Source of the DNA: Balneolaceae bacterium
GTDB lineage: Bacteria > Bacteroidota > Rhodothermia > Balneolales > Cyclonatronaceae
Reading direction: 5' to 3'
Assembly (NCBI GenBank): GCA_007694035.1
Contig: RECM01000139.1
Span: 1 to 58,250, forward strand
Length of the DNA stretch: 58,250 nt
The position numbers and the translations under genes were made by a program. Of the stretch, positions 35,737 through 43,940 are shown piece by piece (position 1 is the stretch's first letter; each line of letters opens with the position of its first letter). The notes beneath the pieces were generated by a model. That model did no database searches and was not told the DNA's origin. It saw only the letters and a program-made list of their open reading frames with translations.

Positions 35737-36647
35737 GAATGGGAATTGATCTGGGCGGTACCAACCTGAAACTGGGATTGTTTGATAACGATGGTGGGCC
35801 CCATTCATTCAGAAGCACTCCGGTTTCAGGCCTGGGCGGTGATAAAGGCCTGTGGAATGCCATATGCAATTATATTGAAGGGTTCAGAAAAGACGTAGAA
35901 TTAACATCTGCCGGGCTCTCAATTAAAGGCCTGGTGAGCGCAGACGGAGTGCTGTGCGACGATATAGGCCTGGCCGGTCTCTTTCAGGGTATGAACCTTA
36001 AACAGGACCTTGAGGCGCGTTTAGGTGTTCCCGTTACCGTAGCAAATGATGCGCGCTCGTATGGATGGGGCGAATATTGCTTCGGTGCCGGCCGGGGCTG
36101 CACTATCATGGTCTGTATAACACTTGGTACCGGCATCGGCTGCTCCATTGTGGCGAACGGCAAACCATGGATGGGCAAAGATCCGACCAGCGGCATCCTC
36201 GGTGGTCACATCACCCTCGACAGAAACGGTCCGGAATGCCTTTGTGGCAATCGTGGATGTTTTGAAGGATACTGCTCGGCTACCGCGTTCAGGTCCAGAA
36301 TCCTTGGGCAGCACCCCGGTCTGATGGATTCTGAGGATGTAATCGTCGCTTTTTTTGAACACTACCGGAACGATCCGGCTACGTATCAGAACGTACTGCA
36401 CGAGTGGACTGACGACCTTGCCCTTGGTATTGTATCACTCGTGCATACCACGGGGGGTGATCTGGTGGTTATCGGTGGCGGATTAACCGGCAGCAGCGAC
36501 CTGTTTATGCCGCGGCTCAGGGAAATTGTGCACAAGCGTGCCTGGACCTGGCCCCGTGGAACCGTAAACATTGAAACATCGAAGCTTGGGAACATGGCGG
36601 CTGCGCTCGGTGCCGCTTTTTTAAATGATATTGACAACCATCTATAG
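35733..36647 (+). CDS. ROK-family sugar kinase
   Basis: Cytoplasmic ATP-dependent hexose kinase of the ROK type, 304 residues, with no N-terminal helix-turn-helix and so a kinase rather than a repressor. MGIDLGGTNLKLGLF is the phosphate-1 motif, VANDARSYGWGE contains the catalytic Asp, ITLGTGIGCSIV is phosphate-2, and CLCGNRGCFEGYCS is the ROK zinc signature. Next to the ManA-like isomerase it suggests mannose or a related hexose is phosphorylated and isomerised to fructose-6-phosphate. It overlaps the esterase stop (ATGA). Confidence 0.9.
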   Translation: MRMGIDLGGTNLKLGLFDNDGGPHSFRSTPVSGLGGDKGLWNAICNYIEGFRKDVELTSAGLSIKGLVSADGVLCDDIGLAGLFQGMNLKQDLEARLGVPVTVANDARSYGWGEYCFGAGRGCTIMVCITLGTGIGCSIVANGKPWMGKDPTSGILGGHITLDRNGPECLCGNRGCFEGYCSATAFRSRILGQHPGLMDSEDVIVAFFEHYRNDPATYQNVLHEWTDDLALGIVSLVHTTGGDLVVIGGGLTGSSDLFMPRLREIVHKRAWTWPRGTVNIETSKLGNMAAALGAAFLNDIDNHL

Positions 36648-36662
36648 CAATTATTATTTCAC

Positions 36663-38441
36663 ATGAATGTTACGTCAAAGCAAAAATGGCCCAGAGGGCA
36701 CTTTAACATGTTACCAGCTCATGAACTGGCGGGTGGCAGACTGAATTGTGGTTATGCCGTGCTGGGAGCGGAAATTGCATCTCTGCAAAATGAAGGTATA
36801 CATCTTCTGGCCATCGATGGCTACCATGGAACACTATGGGATAGTTTCAGGTCGCACCTGACCAAAGAACTGAACCATGGCGGTATCAATCACGAGTGGA
36901 TCGACATATCCGGATACCTGCACAGCAGTGGTCGTCTGTCGGAAATGCTCGAACCGTTTCTTGGCGGTGATGACCCGATATTCGGCCGTATCTGGCCTCT
37001 GGGTGTTGAACCGATGTTCAATCCGGAAAAGCTGGCTGAACTGCACCGGCAGCTGCTTATTAAGAAAGGCAATGACTCCGCCTCTTTCGTGATTGTTTAC
37101 GGTACAGGTGCGTCACTAATCGGCTGCCAGCAGGCGTGCTGGTACTCGGATGTATCGAAGCAGCACATCCAGCAGTTTTTCAGGGAAGGCCGTATCAGTA
37201 ACTGGACAACCGGTGCCAGCCTTTCGTTTGGTGATTTCTACAAACGTTCCTACTTCATAGAATGGCAGGCACAAAACAAGCTGAAGCAGGCTTTATTGCC
37301 CGTACTTGACCTGTTTATCGATATGAACAATCCCGATGAACCAGTATCTGTTCAGGGCGGGGTTTTCAGGCAGTCACTCGATGAACTGACCCGTTCTCCG
37401 TTCAGGCCACGTCCCTGGTTTGCCCCCGGGCCCTGGGGAGGTCAATTTATGAAAGGCCATATGGGCCTGGATCCCAATGAACCCAATTACGCGTGGTCGT
37501 TTGAACTGATTGCCCCCGAAAACGGTGTTATGCTCTCGTCTGGTAATCTGCAGCTTGAGTTCAGCTTCGACTATCTTCTTTATAACAACAGTGAGGGTAC
37601 AATGGGCAGGGAGGCGGCGGCAACATTCGGAACAGAGTGGCCAATCCGGTTCGATTACCTTGATACCATCGACGGGGGAAATCTGAGTGTTCAGGTACAT
37701 CCGTCGAATGAATACATCCGCAGGGAGTTCGGCGAAGCCTTCACCCAGGACGAAACCTATTATATTTCCAAAGCCCGCCCCGGATCCAGGGTTTATCTTG
37801 GCTTACAGGAAGGCATAGATCCGGCCGTATTCCGTAAAAGCCTGGAGAACTCCGCCATAACAGGTCAGGAAGTGGATATCGATAAATTTGTTCACAGCAT
37901 TCCATCAAAAGAGCACGACCTGTTTTACATTCCGAACGGTACCATTCACTGCAGTGGCAGTGGCAATCTGGTACTTGAGATCAGTGCCACGCCCTATATC
38001 TATACCTTTAAGTTGTACGATTACCTGCGTCGAGACCTGGATGGGAACCTGAGGCCTATCAATGTAGATCGCGGGTTCGATAACCTGAAATTTGAACGGA
38101 AAGGCAATTGGGTGGATGAAAATCTGATAGCGAAACCCAGGGCTCTGAACACCAATTCAGGTGCGGTGGAGTTGGTTCTGATGGATGTGCCCTATATGTT
38201 CTATGTTATTCACCGGGTTGATTTTGAACAGGAGTGCGGCTGGGATACCGGCGGGTTGGCGTATATGGTGAATCTGGTTGAGGGCGATCAGGTTGAGGTG
38301 ATCTCCGAAAATGGCCGCAGTACAACACTATCTTATCTGGAGAGCATGGTTATACCCGCTTCAACAGGTTATGTAAGGTTCGTAAATAAAGGAAGTACCG
38401 CATGTAAACTGGTTAAGGTGTTTGTCAGACCCCGTAAATGA
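36663..38441 (+). CDS. Class I mannose-6-phosphate isomerase-like protein with an extra N-terminal domain
   Basis: 592 residues, about twice the size of small ManA proteins. The C-terminal ~330 residues hold the cupin metal site: LSVQVHPSNEYIRREFGE (QxH...E) and FYIPNGTIHCSGSGNLVLEIS. The N-terminal ~240 residues include ASFVIVYGTGAS, HLLAIDGYHGTLWDSF and WYSDVSKQHIQQFFREG. They recall the nucleoside-kinase-like module fused to similar isomerases in other bacteria, but no Walker A GxxxxGKS is visible, so the module is probably not a kinase. The gene follows the ROK kinase and overlaps the GH78 gene by 4 bases. The substrate could be mannose-6-phosphate or another aldose. Confidence 0.8.
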   Translation: MNVTSKQKWPRGHFNMLPAHELAGGRLNCGYAVLGAEIASLQNEGIHLLAIDGYHGTLWDSFRSHLTKELNHGGINHEWIDISGYLHSSGRLSEMLEPFLGGDDPIFGRIWPLGVEPMFNPEKLAELHRQLLIKKGNDSASFVIVYGTGASLIGCQQACWYSDVSKQHIQQFFREGRISNWTTGASLSFGDFYKRSYFIEWQAQNKLKQALLPVLDLFIDMNNPDEPVSVQGGVFRQSLDELTRSPFRPRPWFAPGPWGGQFMKGHMGLDPNEPNYAWSFELIAPENGVMLSSGNLQLEFSFDYLLYNNSEGTMGREAAATFGTEWPIRFDYLDTIDGGNLSVQVHPSNEYIRREFGEAFTQDETYYISKARPGSRVYLGLQEGIDPAVFRKSLENSAITGQEVDIDKFVHSIPSKEHDLFYIPNGTIHCSGSGNLVLEISATPYIYTFKLYDYLRRDLDGNLRPINVDRGFDNLKFERKGNWVDENLIAKPRALNTNSGAVELVLMDVPYMFYVIHRVDFEQECGWDTGGLAYMVNLVEGDQVEVISENGRSTTLSYLESMVIPASTGYVRFVNKGSTACKLVKVFVRPRK

Positions 38442-41197
38442 GTAAAAAACCTGAATGGATATATCACCCTGTTCCTGAAGACCCGGCCGGCCTGGTTTTT
38501 GAAAAAGATGTTGATATCTGGATCTGGCATGACAGGGAGCAGATTTTCCAGCTGTCGTTTCAAATTGTGAATGTACATAAACTAATCTCGGCCACCGTGC
38601 TGATCAGTGTGGATGAGGGGTATGAGCTCAGAATTAATAACAGGGAGGTTTGCCGGTCGGATGGCAGAATATTCAGCTGGGCCCGTCCGGCGCGCAAGCC
38701 GGTATTGGATTATCTGAAACCGGGCACCAATACCGTGATAATCAGGGCCACCAATTCCTATCTTGAAAAACCGGGAGCCTGTTTTAAAATGAAGCTGATA
38801 TTTTCGGATGGTAGTAAAGAAACCATCAGAACCGGCCCGGACTGGGTTACTCCTGGTGGTGATAAGGTCAGGGTTGCGGCCCGGATGGGCGATATGCCCT
38901 GGCGCATTCCTTCGGCAGATGTTTGCCCGCTGCCGGCCGTGCACTTCCGGAAGTCTTTCCATCTTACCAGGTCTGTAAAAAACGCGGTGCTGGAATTGTC
39001 GGCTCTTGGCATTGTGGAGGCCCGCCTAGACGGGAAACGACCTGAAGCCCACCCATCGTTGTTACCCGGCTGGACCGACTACCGCAAGGTTGTGCCACTT
39101 CATAAAATCGAGTTGTCCGAACTTGCCCCGGGTGATCACATTCTGGAACTTATTCTCGCCTCAGGCTGGTATGCCGGGTACGTTGGCTGGGAACGTGGCA
39201 AGGGGTACTATGGTCCTCATCCTGCTGTTATTGCTTCTCTAAAACATGGTAACGAAACGCTGCTTTTTACAGATACCACATGGGATTCGGGCACCGGCCC
39301 TTGGCTCGGGGCAGACCTGTTGATGGGCGAGGTTTTCGACGCGCGGAATGATGTGCTTTTTCAGGGAAATGCCCTGCGATTTGAAAGTCCCGTTCCTGAA
39401 CTGATTGATGTGGAATGGGAACCCGTAGGGGTGGTAAGTAAGCTTGAACCCGTTTCCATTGTTCAATCGGCGGGTAACCAGTGCATGATTGATTTCGGCA
39501 GGATAATTGCAGGATATGCTGAAATCTGGGTATCGGGCCGGGCAGGTTCGCGCGTAAGGATGCGTCATTCCGAAGTGCTCGATGAACAGGGTGCGCTCTA
39601 CGTGGAACACAATCGGATGGCCCGTGCCGAAGATGTGTACATAATCAAAGGTGACACCAATGAAAACTACCGGCCTTATTTTACATACCACGGTTTCAGA
39701 TATATCGAACTAACATCCGAATCGGATAACGCAGATCTTGCAATCCTGGAATTCGATGCAAAAATCTCCGGTTTGTGTAAACCGGATGCATCCAGGCCCG
39801 GCAATGATGAACCGGTATCCGCCAAATCGGTCCTGGATGGAAACGGGTTTCGCCGGGCCGGGCCTGATGTCGTTTATCTGCATACTATCAAAGCAAATCA
39901 GATACGCAGTTCGCTTAAACGAACAGGCTTTTTTAATTGCAATGTACCTCTGGTGAACAGCATTTATAACGCGTACATCAGCAGTGCGGAATGTACACTG
40001 GTCGATATTCCCACTGATTGCGCTCAGCGTGATGAACGCCTGGGCTGGACGGGCGACGGGAGCATACTGGCCGAAGCTCACTGCCAGACATTTGCGATGG
40101 GATCATTTTATGCAAGGTGGCTCAACGAACTTTTCAGGGCACAGAAAGATGACGGTTCACTGCCCGATATCGCTCCCTGGGTGGAGTTCGGATCAGGAAT
40201 TGCTGGCTGGAACAATGCTGCCTGGCCCGATGCCTGTGTATGGGTTACCTCGCAGCTCATCAGAGAGTATGGAATGACATCGTATGCCGCGACGGTTCTT
40301 CCCAACCTCAGGGCATACTGCGGCCTGATCTGGGATAAGTCAGATAACGGATACCGCCCCGGAGGCCAATACGGCGACTGGCTGAATGTGGATGCTCCTA
40401 CACCGGTTGATCTGATAGGTACTGCATATCATGCAATGATGAATCGAGAGATGCATTTTATAGCGTCCAAATTAGGCGATCGTGACCTGGCAGCGTTTTA
40501 CAGGAATCGTTATGACATTATACGCGGGATATTCTGCGGGAAATTTTTACCGGATCATGCAGCCATTGACCGGTTGAGCCAAACGGCCTGTGTGTTGTCA
40601 TTACATTTCGGGCTGGTTCCTGAAGACCGTCTTTCAAAGGTCCGAAGCCGCCTGGTATCCGACATCATCGGGCGTGACACGTCCCTGTCAACCGGTTTTC
40701 TGGGTACGCCATGGCTGCTCGATGAGCTGTCTGAAATGGGCCGCAGCGACCTGGCAGTGGCACTGCTCGAAAAAGAGACCTACCCCTCGTGGGGCTTCAT
40801 GATCCGGAATGGCGCGACTGCGTTGTGGGAGCATTGGGACAGCTATATACCCGGCCGCGGTTTCAAAGACCCGGTTATGAACTCATTCAGCCATGCATCC
40901 CTGGGGGCTTTCGCATTTTGGTTTTACAAGAGGGCCGGCTGGCTGCATCATACAGACCCCGGTACACGTACTTTTTTTCTGAGGCCGGATGTAGCCCCAT
41001 ACCTTAAACATGTACATATTAACAGGTCTACCATAATCGGTGATATCGATATCGCCTGGCAATGCGAAGATGATTTCATCAATGCAACGGTTTCGGTCCC
41101 TGACAATACACGGGCTGTATTGGCCACATCATATCAGCAAATATTACAGCCCGGCCTTCATCAACTCAGTATTCCATACCCTGAAGCGAATAAATAA
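38438..41197 (+). CDS. GH78 alpha-L-rhamnosidase, apparently cytoplasmic
   Basis: A 919-residue enzyme releasing L-rhamnose from alpha-rhamnosides. Order: N-terminal beta domains with carbohydrate-binding look (YELRINNREVCRSDGR, GIVEARLDGKRPEAHPSLLPGWTDYRK, the Bac_rhamnosid_N region). The concanavalin-like module MIDFGRIIAGYAEIWVSG...RMRHSEVLDEQG comes next. The (alpha/alpha)6 catalytic domain carries IPTDCAQRDERLGWTGD near residue 530 with the family's acidic residues, and ATALWEHWDSY toward the C-terminus. It has no signal peptide. It overlaps ManA by 4 bases and the ATPase by 1 base. This gene is the strongest pointer to rhamnose in the island's substrate. Confidence 0.93.
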   Translation: MSKKPEWIYHPVPEDPAGLVFEKDVDIWIWHDREQIFQLSFQIVNVHKLISATVLISVDEGYELRINNREVCRSDGRIFSWARPARKPVLDYLKPGTNTVIIRATNSYLEKPGACFKMKLIFSDGSKETIRTGPDWVTPGGDKVRVAARMGDMPWRIPSADVCPLPAVHFRKSFHLTRSVKNAVLELSALGIVEARLDGKRPEAHPSLLPGWTDYRKVVPLHKIELSELAPGDHILELILASGWYAGYVGWERGKGYYGPHPAVIASLKHGNETLLFTDTTWDSGTGPWLGADLLMGEVFDARNDVLFQGNALRFESPVPELIDVEWEPVGVVSKLEPVSIVQSAGNQCMIDFGRIIAGYAEIWVSGRAGSRVRMRHSEVLDEQGALYVEHNRMARAEDVYIIKGDTNENYRPYFTYHGFRYIELTSESDNADLAILEFDAKISGLCKPDASRPGNDEPVSAKSVLDGNGFRRAGPDVVYLHTIKANQIRSSLKRTGFFNCNVPLVNSIYNAYISSAECTLVDIPTDCAQRDERLGWTGDGSILAEAHCQTFAMGSFYARWLNELFRAQKDDGSLPDIAPWVEFGSGIAGWNNAAWPDACVWVTSQLIREYGMTSYAATVLPNLRAYCGLIWDKSDNGYRPGGQYGDWLNVDAPTPVDLIGTAYHAMMNREMHFIASKLGDRDLAAFYRNRYDIIRGIFCGKFLPDHAAIDRLSQTACVLSLHFGLVPEDRLSKVRSRLVSDIIGRDTSLSTGFLGTPWLLDELSEMGRSDLAVALLEKETYPSWGFMIRNGATALWEHWDSYIPGRGFKDPVMNSFSHASLGAFAFWFYKRAGWLHHTDPGTRTFFLRPDVAPYLKHVHINRSTIIGDIDIAWQCEDDFINATVSVPDNTRAVLATSYQQILQPGLHQLSIPYPEANK

Positions 41198-42300
41198 TGG
41201 CAACTATAGAATTCGACAATGTCTCAAAATGGTATCGGGAAGCAGAGCCGGTTGTTAAAAATGTCTCTTTTCACATACGTGATAAAGAGTTCATGGTGAT
41301 AGTTGGACCATCGGGATGCGGCAAATCGACCATGCTCCGAATGATTGCCGGCCTTGAAGACATCAGTCTCGGCGAACTGCGAATAGACGGCGTACGCGTT
41401 AATGAAAAAGCGCCAAAAGACCGCGATATCGCCATGGTTTTTCAAAATTATGCCCTTTATCCTCATATGACGGTTTACGAAAATATGGCCTTCGGTCTAA
41501 AGCTGCGGAAGATGCCCAAAACGGAAATCCGCAACCGGGTGTTTGAGGCCGGTAATATTCTTGGCCTGGCCGATTATATGGACAGGAAACCCAAGGAATT
41601 GTCGGGTGGGCAGCGGCAGCGTGTGGCCGTTGGCCGGGCAATAGTTCGCGATCCGAAAGTTTTCCTGTTTGATGAGCCTCTAAGCAATCTGGATGCTAAG
41701 ATGCGGGTACAGACAAGAGCTGAAATTTCGGCCCTGCACCGTAAGCTGCAGGCTACCATGGTTTATGTGACCCACGATCAGATTGAGGCCATGACTATGG
41801 GCGACCGAATTGTTGTTATGGATTCAGGGAACATCAGCCAGATAGATACACCGCTGAACTTGTATCACCACCCGGTAAATATTTTCGTTGCCGGTTTTAT
41901 TGGCAGCCCTTCAATGAATTTTATCGAGGGAAACCTTAGCAGCGAATCAGGGCAATTCAGCGCGGAGAACCTCACTGGCAGTATATTGCCCCGATCGTCA
42001 GTGAAATCGGTTTCTCCGGTATCCAACCAGGGGGCTGTAACACTTGGTGTGAGGGCTGAGCATATGGAGATTACATCCCCGGGAACCAACGGCAGCATAA
42101 CCGGGGTGGTCGAGATCAGCGAGCCACTTGGCAACGAAACGTATACCTATGTTAAATCCGGGGGTAAAATTATCGTTGCCCGAACCTACGGCAGCCTCAT
42201 TCCCGAAGCTGGATCAACTATTGCACTGTTGCCTGATCCCGGAAAGGTTCACATCTTCGATCGGGAGACAGGGCAAAACCTGGTGAAACAACCTGTATAA
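41197..42300 (+). CDS. ABC transporter ATPase (UgpC/MsmX type), last gene of the sugar operon
   Basis: A CUT1 importer ATPase of 367 residues. Walker A GPSGCGKST, Q-loop MVFQNYALYPHMTVYENMAFGL, signature LSGGQRQRVAVGRAIVRDP, Walker B FLFDEPLSNLDA and H-loop VYVTHDQIEAMTM are all visible, followed by a C-terminal TOBE/MOP regulatory domain (GVRAEHMEI). It should energise the permeases encoded about 20 kb upstream at the head of the same operon. It overlaps the rhamnosidase by one base (TAATG). UgpC-type ATPases often serve several importers. Confidence 0.93.
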   Translation: MATIEFDNVSKWYREAEPVVKNVSFHIRDKEFMVIVGPSGCGKSTMLRMIAGLEDISLGELRIDGVRVNEKAPKDRDIAMVFQNYALYPHMTVYENMAFGLKLRKMPKTEIRNRVFEAGNILGLADYMDRKPKELSGGQRQRVAVGRAIVRDPKVFLFDEPLSNLDAKMRVQTRAEISALHRKLQATMVYVTHDQIEAMTMGDRIVVMDSGNISQIDTPLNLYHHPVNIFVAGFIGSPSMNFIEGNLSSESGQFSAENLTGSILPRSSVKSVSPVSNQGAVTLGVRAEHMEITSPGTNGSITGVVEISEPLGNETYTYVKSGGKIIVARTYGSLIPEAGSTIALLPDPGKVHIFDRETGQNLVKQPV

Positions 42301-42453
42301 TGTTGCAGGCATTTGAAAATTACCCTTTGTTCCAGTTTTACCTGTACTTATGTCAAATCATGGTCGGACATTTTTTCCTTCACATTTTTCCACATTTTTT
42401 TTATTAACATACACCATGTAAGCAAGTGAAATTTTTATCAAAAATATTAGATC

Positions 42454-43749
42454 ATGGATAACACAGAATTAAGAATAGACGACAAAACTATTCAGCTGCC
42501 TGTAATTACCGGCAGCGAAAATAAAAAAGCCATGGATATCAGCCGGCTGAGAGCTGAGACCGGTTTCGTGACAATGGATTACGGGCTGAAAAATACAGCG
42601 GTAACGCAAAGCAGTATTACTTTTCTGAACGGAGAAGAAGGCATTCTGCGCTACAGGGGCTATCCTATTGAGCAGCTTGCCGAAAAGGCCACATTTCTTG
42701 AGGTCGCCTACCTGCTCATCTATGGTGAACTCCCCACAAAAGACGAGCTGAATGCGTTTGTGTCGGGTGTAACGAATCATACCCTCATCCATGAGGATAT
42801 GAAAAAGTTTTTCGAGGGATATCCCCAGCGGGCACATCCGATGGGCGTACTTGCCTCAATGACATGTGCCCTATCCTCGTTTTATCCGGATTCGCTCGAC
42901 TCCAAACAAAAAAATGAGGATGTGGATCGTACGATACTCCGGTTAATAGCCAAAACGGCCACGATCGCTGCATGGTCGTATAAAAACAGTGTAGGTCACC
43001 CTGTCATGTATCCGCAGAACCGTCTCGATTACAGTGCCAACCTGCTGTATATGATGTTCGCCAAACCAACCGAACCCTATGAGATTAATGATAAGATGGT
43101 TAGTGCATTAAACAAGCTGCTGATACTGCATGCCGACCATGAACAGAACTGTTCTACGTTTACCGTTCGTGTTGTAGGGTCGTCGCAGGCCAGTTTGTAT
43201 GCGGCTGCTTCTGCCGGAATTATGGCCCTGTGGGGTCCGCTTCACGGAGGTGCGAACCAGTCAGTTGTTGAAATGCTGCAAACCATTTATGATGACGGTG
43301 GTGCCAGCAAGGAAAACATCAAGAAATGGATTACCCGGTTCAAAGACAAAACGACCGATCAGCGTTTGATGGGCTTTGGCCACCGCGTCTATAAAAACTT
43401 CGATCCGCGGGCTACCATAATAAAGAAAGCCGCCGATGAGGTTCTGGAGGATCTGAATGTTAATGACCCTCTTCTTGATATCGCCAAAGAGCTCGAGAAT
43501 GCCGCCCTGAGCGACAATTATTTCATAGAGAGAAAATTGTACCCCAATGTGGATTACTACTCGGGGCTGCTTTACCGCGCCATGGGTATACCCACAGATA
43601 TGTTTACCGTGATGTTTGCGCTCGGCAGAATGCCCGGCTGGATAGCAAACTGGAAAGAGATGGTTGCTGAAAATCAGCCGATAACCCGCCCGAGGCAAAT
43701 ATATATCGGTGAAAGGAAACGGGATTACGTACCTGTGGATAAAAGATAA
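42454..43749 (+). CDS. gltA: Citrate synthase
   Basis: Condenses oxaloacetate and acetyl-CoA to citrate in the TCA cycle. The family landmarks are ILRYRGYPIEQLAEKATFLEVAYLLIYGELP, LHADHEQNCSTFTVRVVGSSQ (catalytic His), GPLHGGANQSVVEML, GFGHRVYKNFDPRA (catalytic His and Arg) and the Asp-bearing PNVDYYSGLLYRAMGIP. The length of 431 residues and the ~50-residue N-terminal domain are those of the type II (hexameric, E. coli-like) enzyme. The 153 bases upstream are AT-rich with a T-run but no clear promoter box. A strong hairpin follows the gene. Confidence 0.96.
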   Translation: MDNTELRIDDKTIQLPVITGSENKKAMDISRLRAETGFVTMDYGLKNTAVTQSSITFLNGEEGILRYRGYPIEQLAEKATFLEVAYLLIYGELPTKDELNAFVSGVTNHTLIHEDMKKFFEGYPQRAHPMGVLASMTCALSSFYPDSLDSKQKNEDVDRTILRLIAKTATIAAWSYKNSVGHPVMYPQNRLDYSANLLYMMFAKPTEPYEINDKMVSALNKLLILHADHEQNCSTFTVRVVGSSQASLYAAASAGIMALWGPLHGGANQSVVEMLQTIYDDGGASKENIKKWITRFKDKTTDQRLMGFGHRVYKNFDPRATIIKKAADEVLEDLNVNDPLLDIAKELENAALSDNYFIERKLYPNVDYYSGLLYRAMGIPTDMFTVMFALGRMPGWIANWKEMVAENQPITRPRQIYIGERKRDYVPVDKR

Positions 43750-43774
43750 CCGGTGCGGTTAACAGGTAATAAAA

Positions 43775-43806
43775 AACGGCTGCCCGGTATAATCCTGGCA
43801 GCCGTT
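43775..43806 (+). terminator. Rho-independent-type terminator after citrate synthase
   Basis: AACGGCTGCC and GGCAGCCGTT form a perfect 10-bp stem around a 12-base loop, preceded by an A-run and followed by GCTATTTTA. On the minus strand the A-run becomes a T-run, so it could also stop the convergent M48 gene transcript. Confidence 0.8.
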
Positions 43807-43940
43807 GCTATTTTAAGTTCCTGGTAACATTAGCCGGCAAAAGCTAACCCTGCACGTGTTACGATAATGCAATCGTGCTGTCACATCTTAATGCGTAACC
43901 GTTGCAGCGATTATAAGTAGCGTACTGGTGTATCTGCAGA

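Noticed and set aside
42301-42453. Terminator for the sugar operon before citrate synthase
   Set aside because: The stretch is AT-rich with T-runs but I could find no convincing stem upstream of them.
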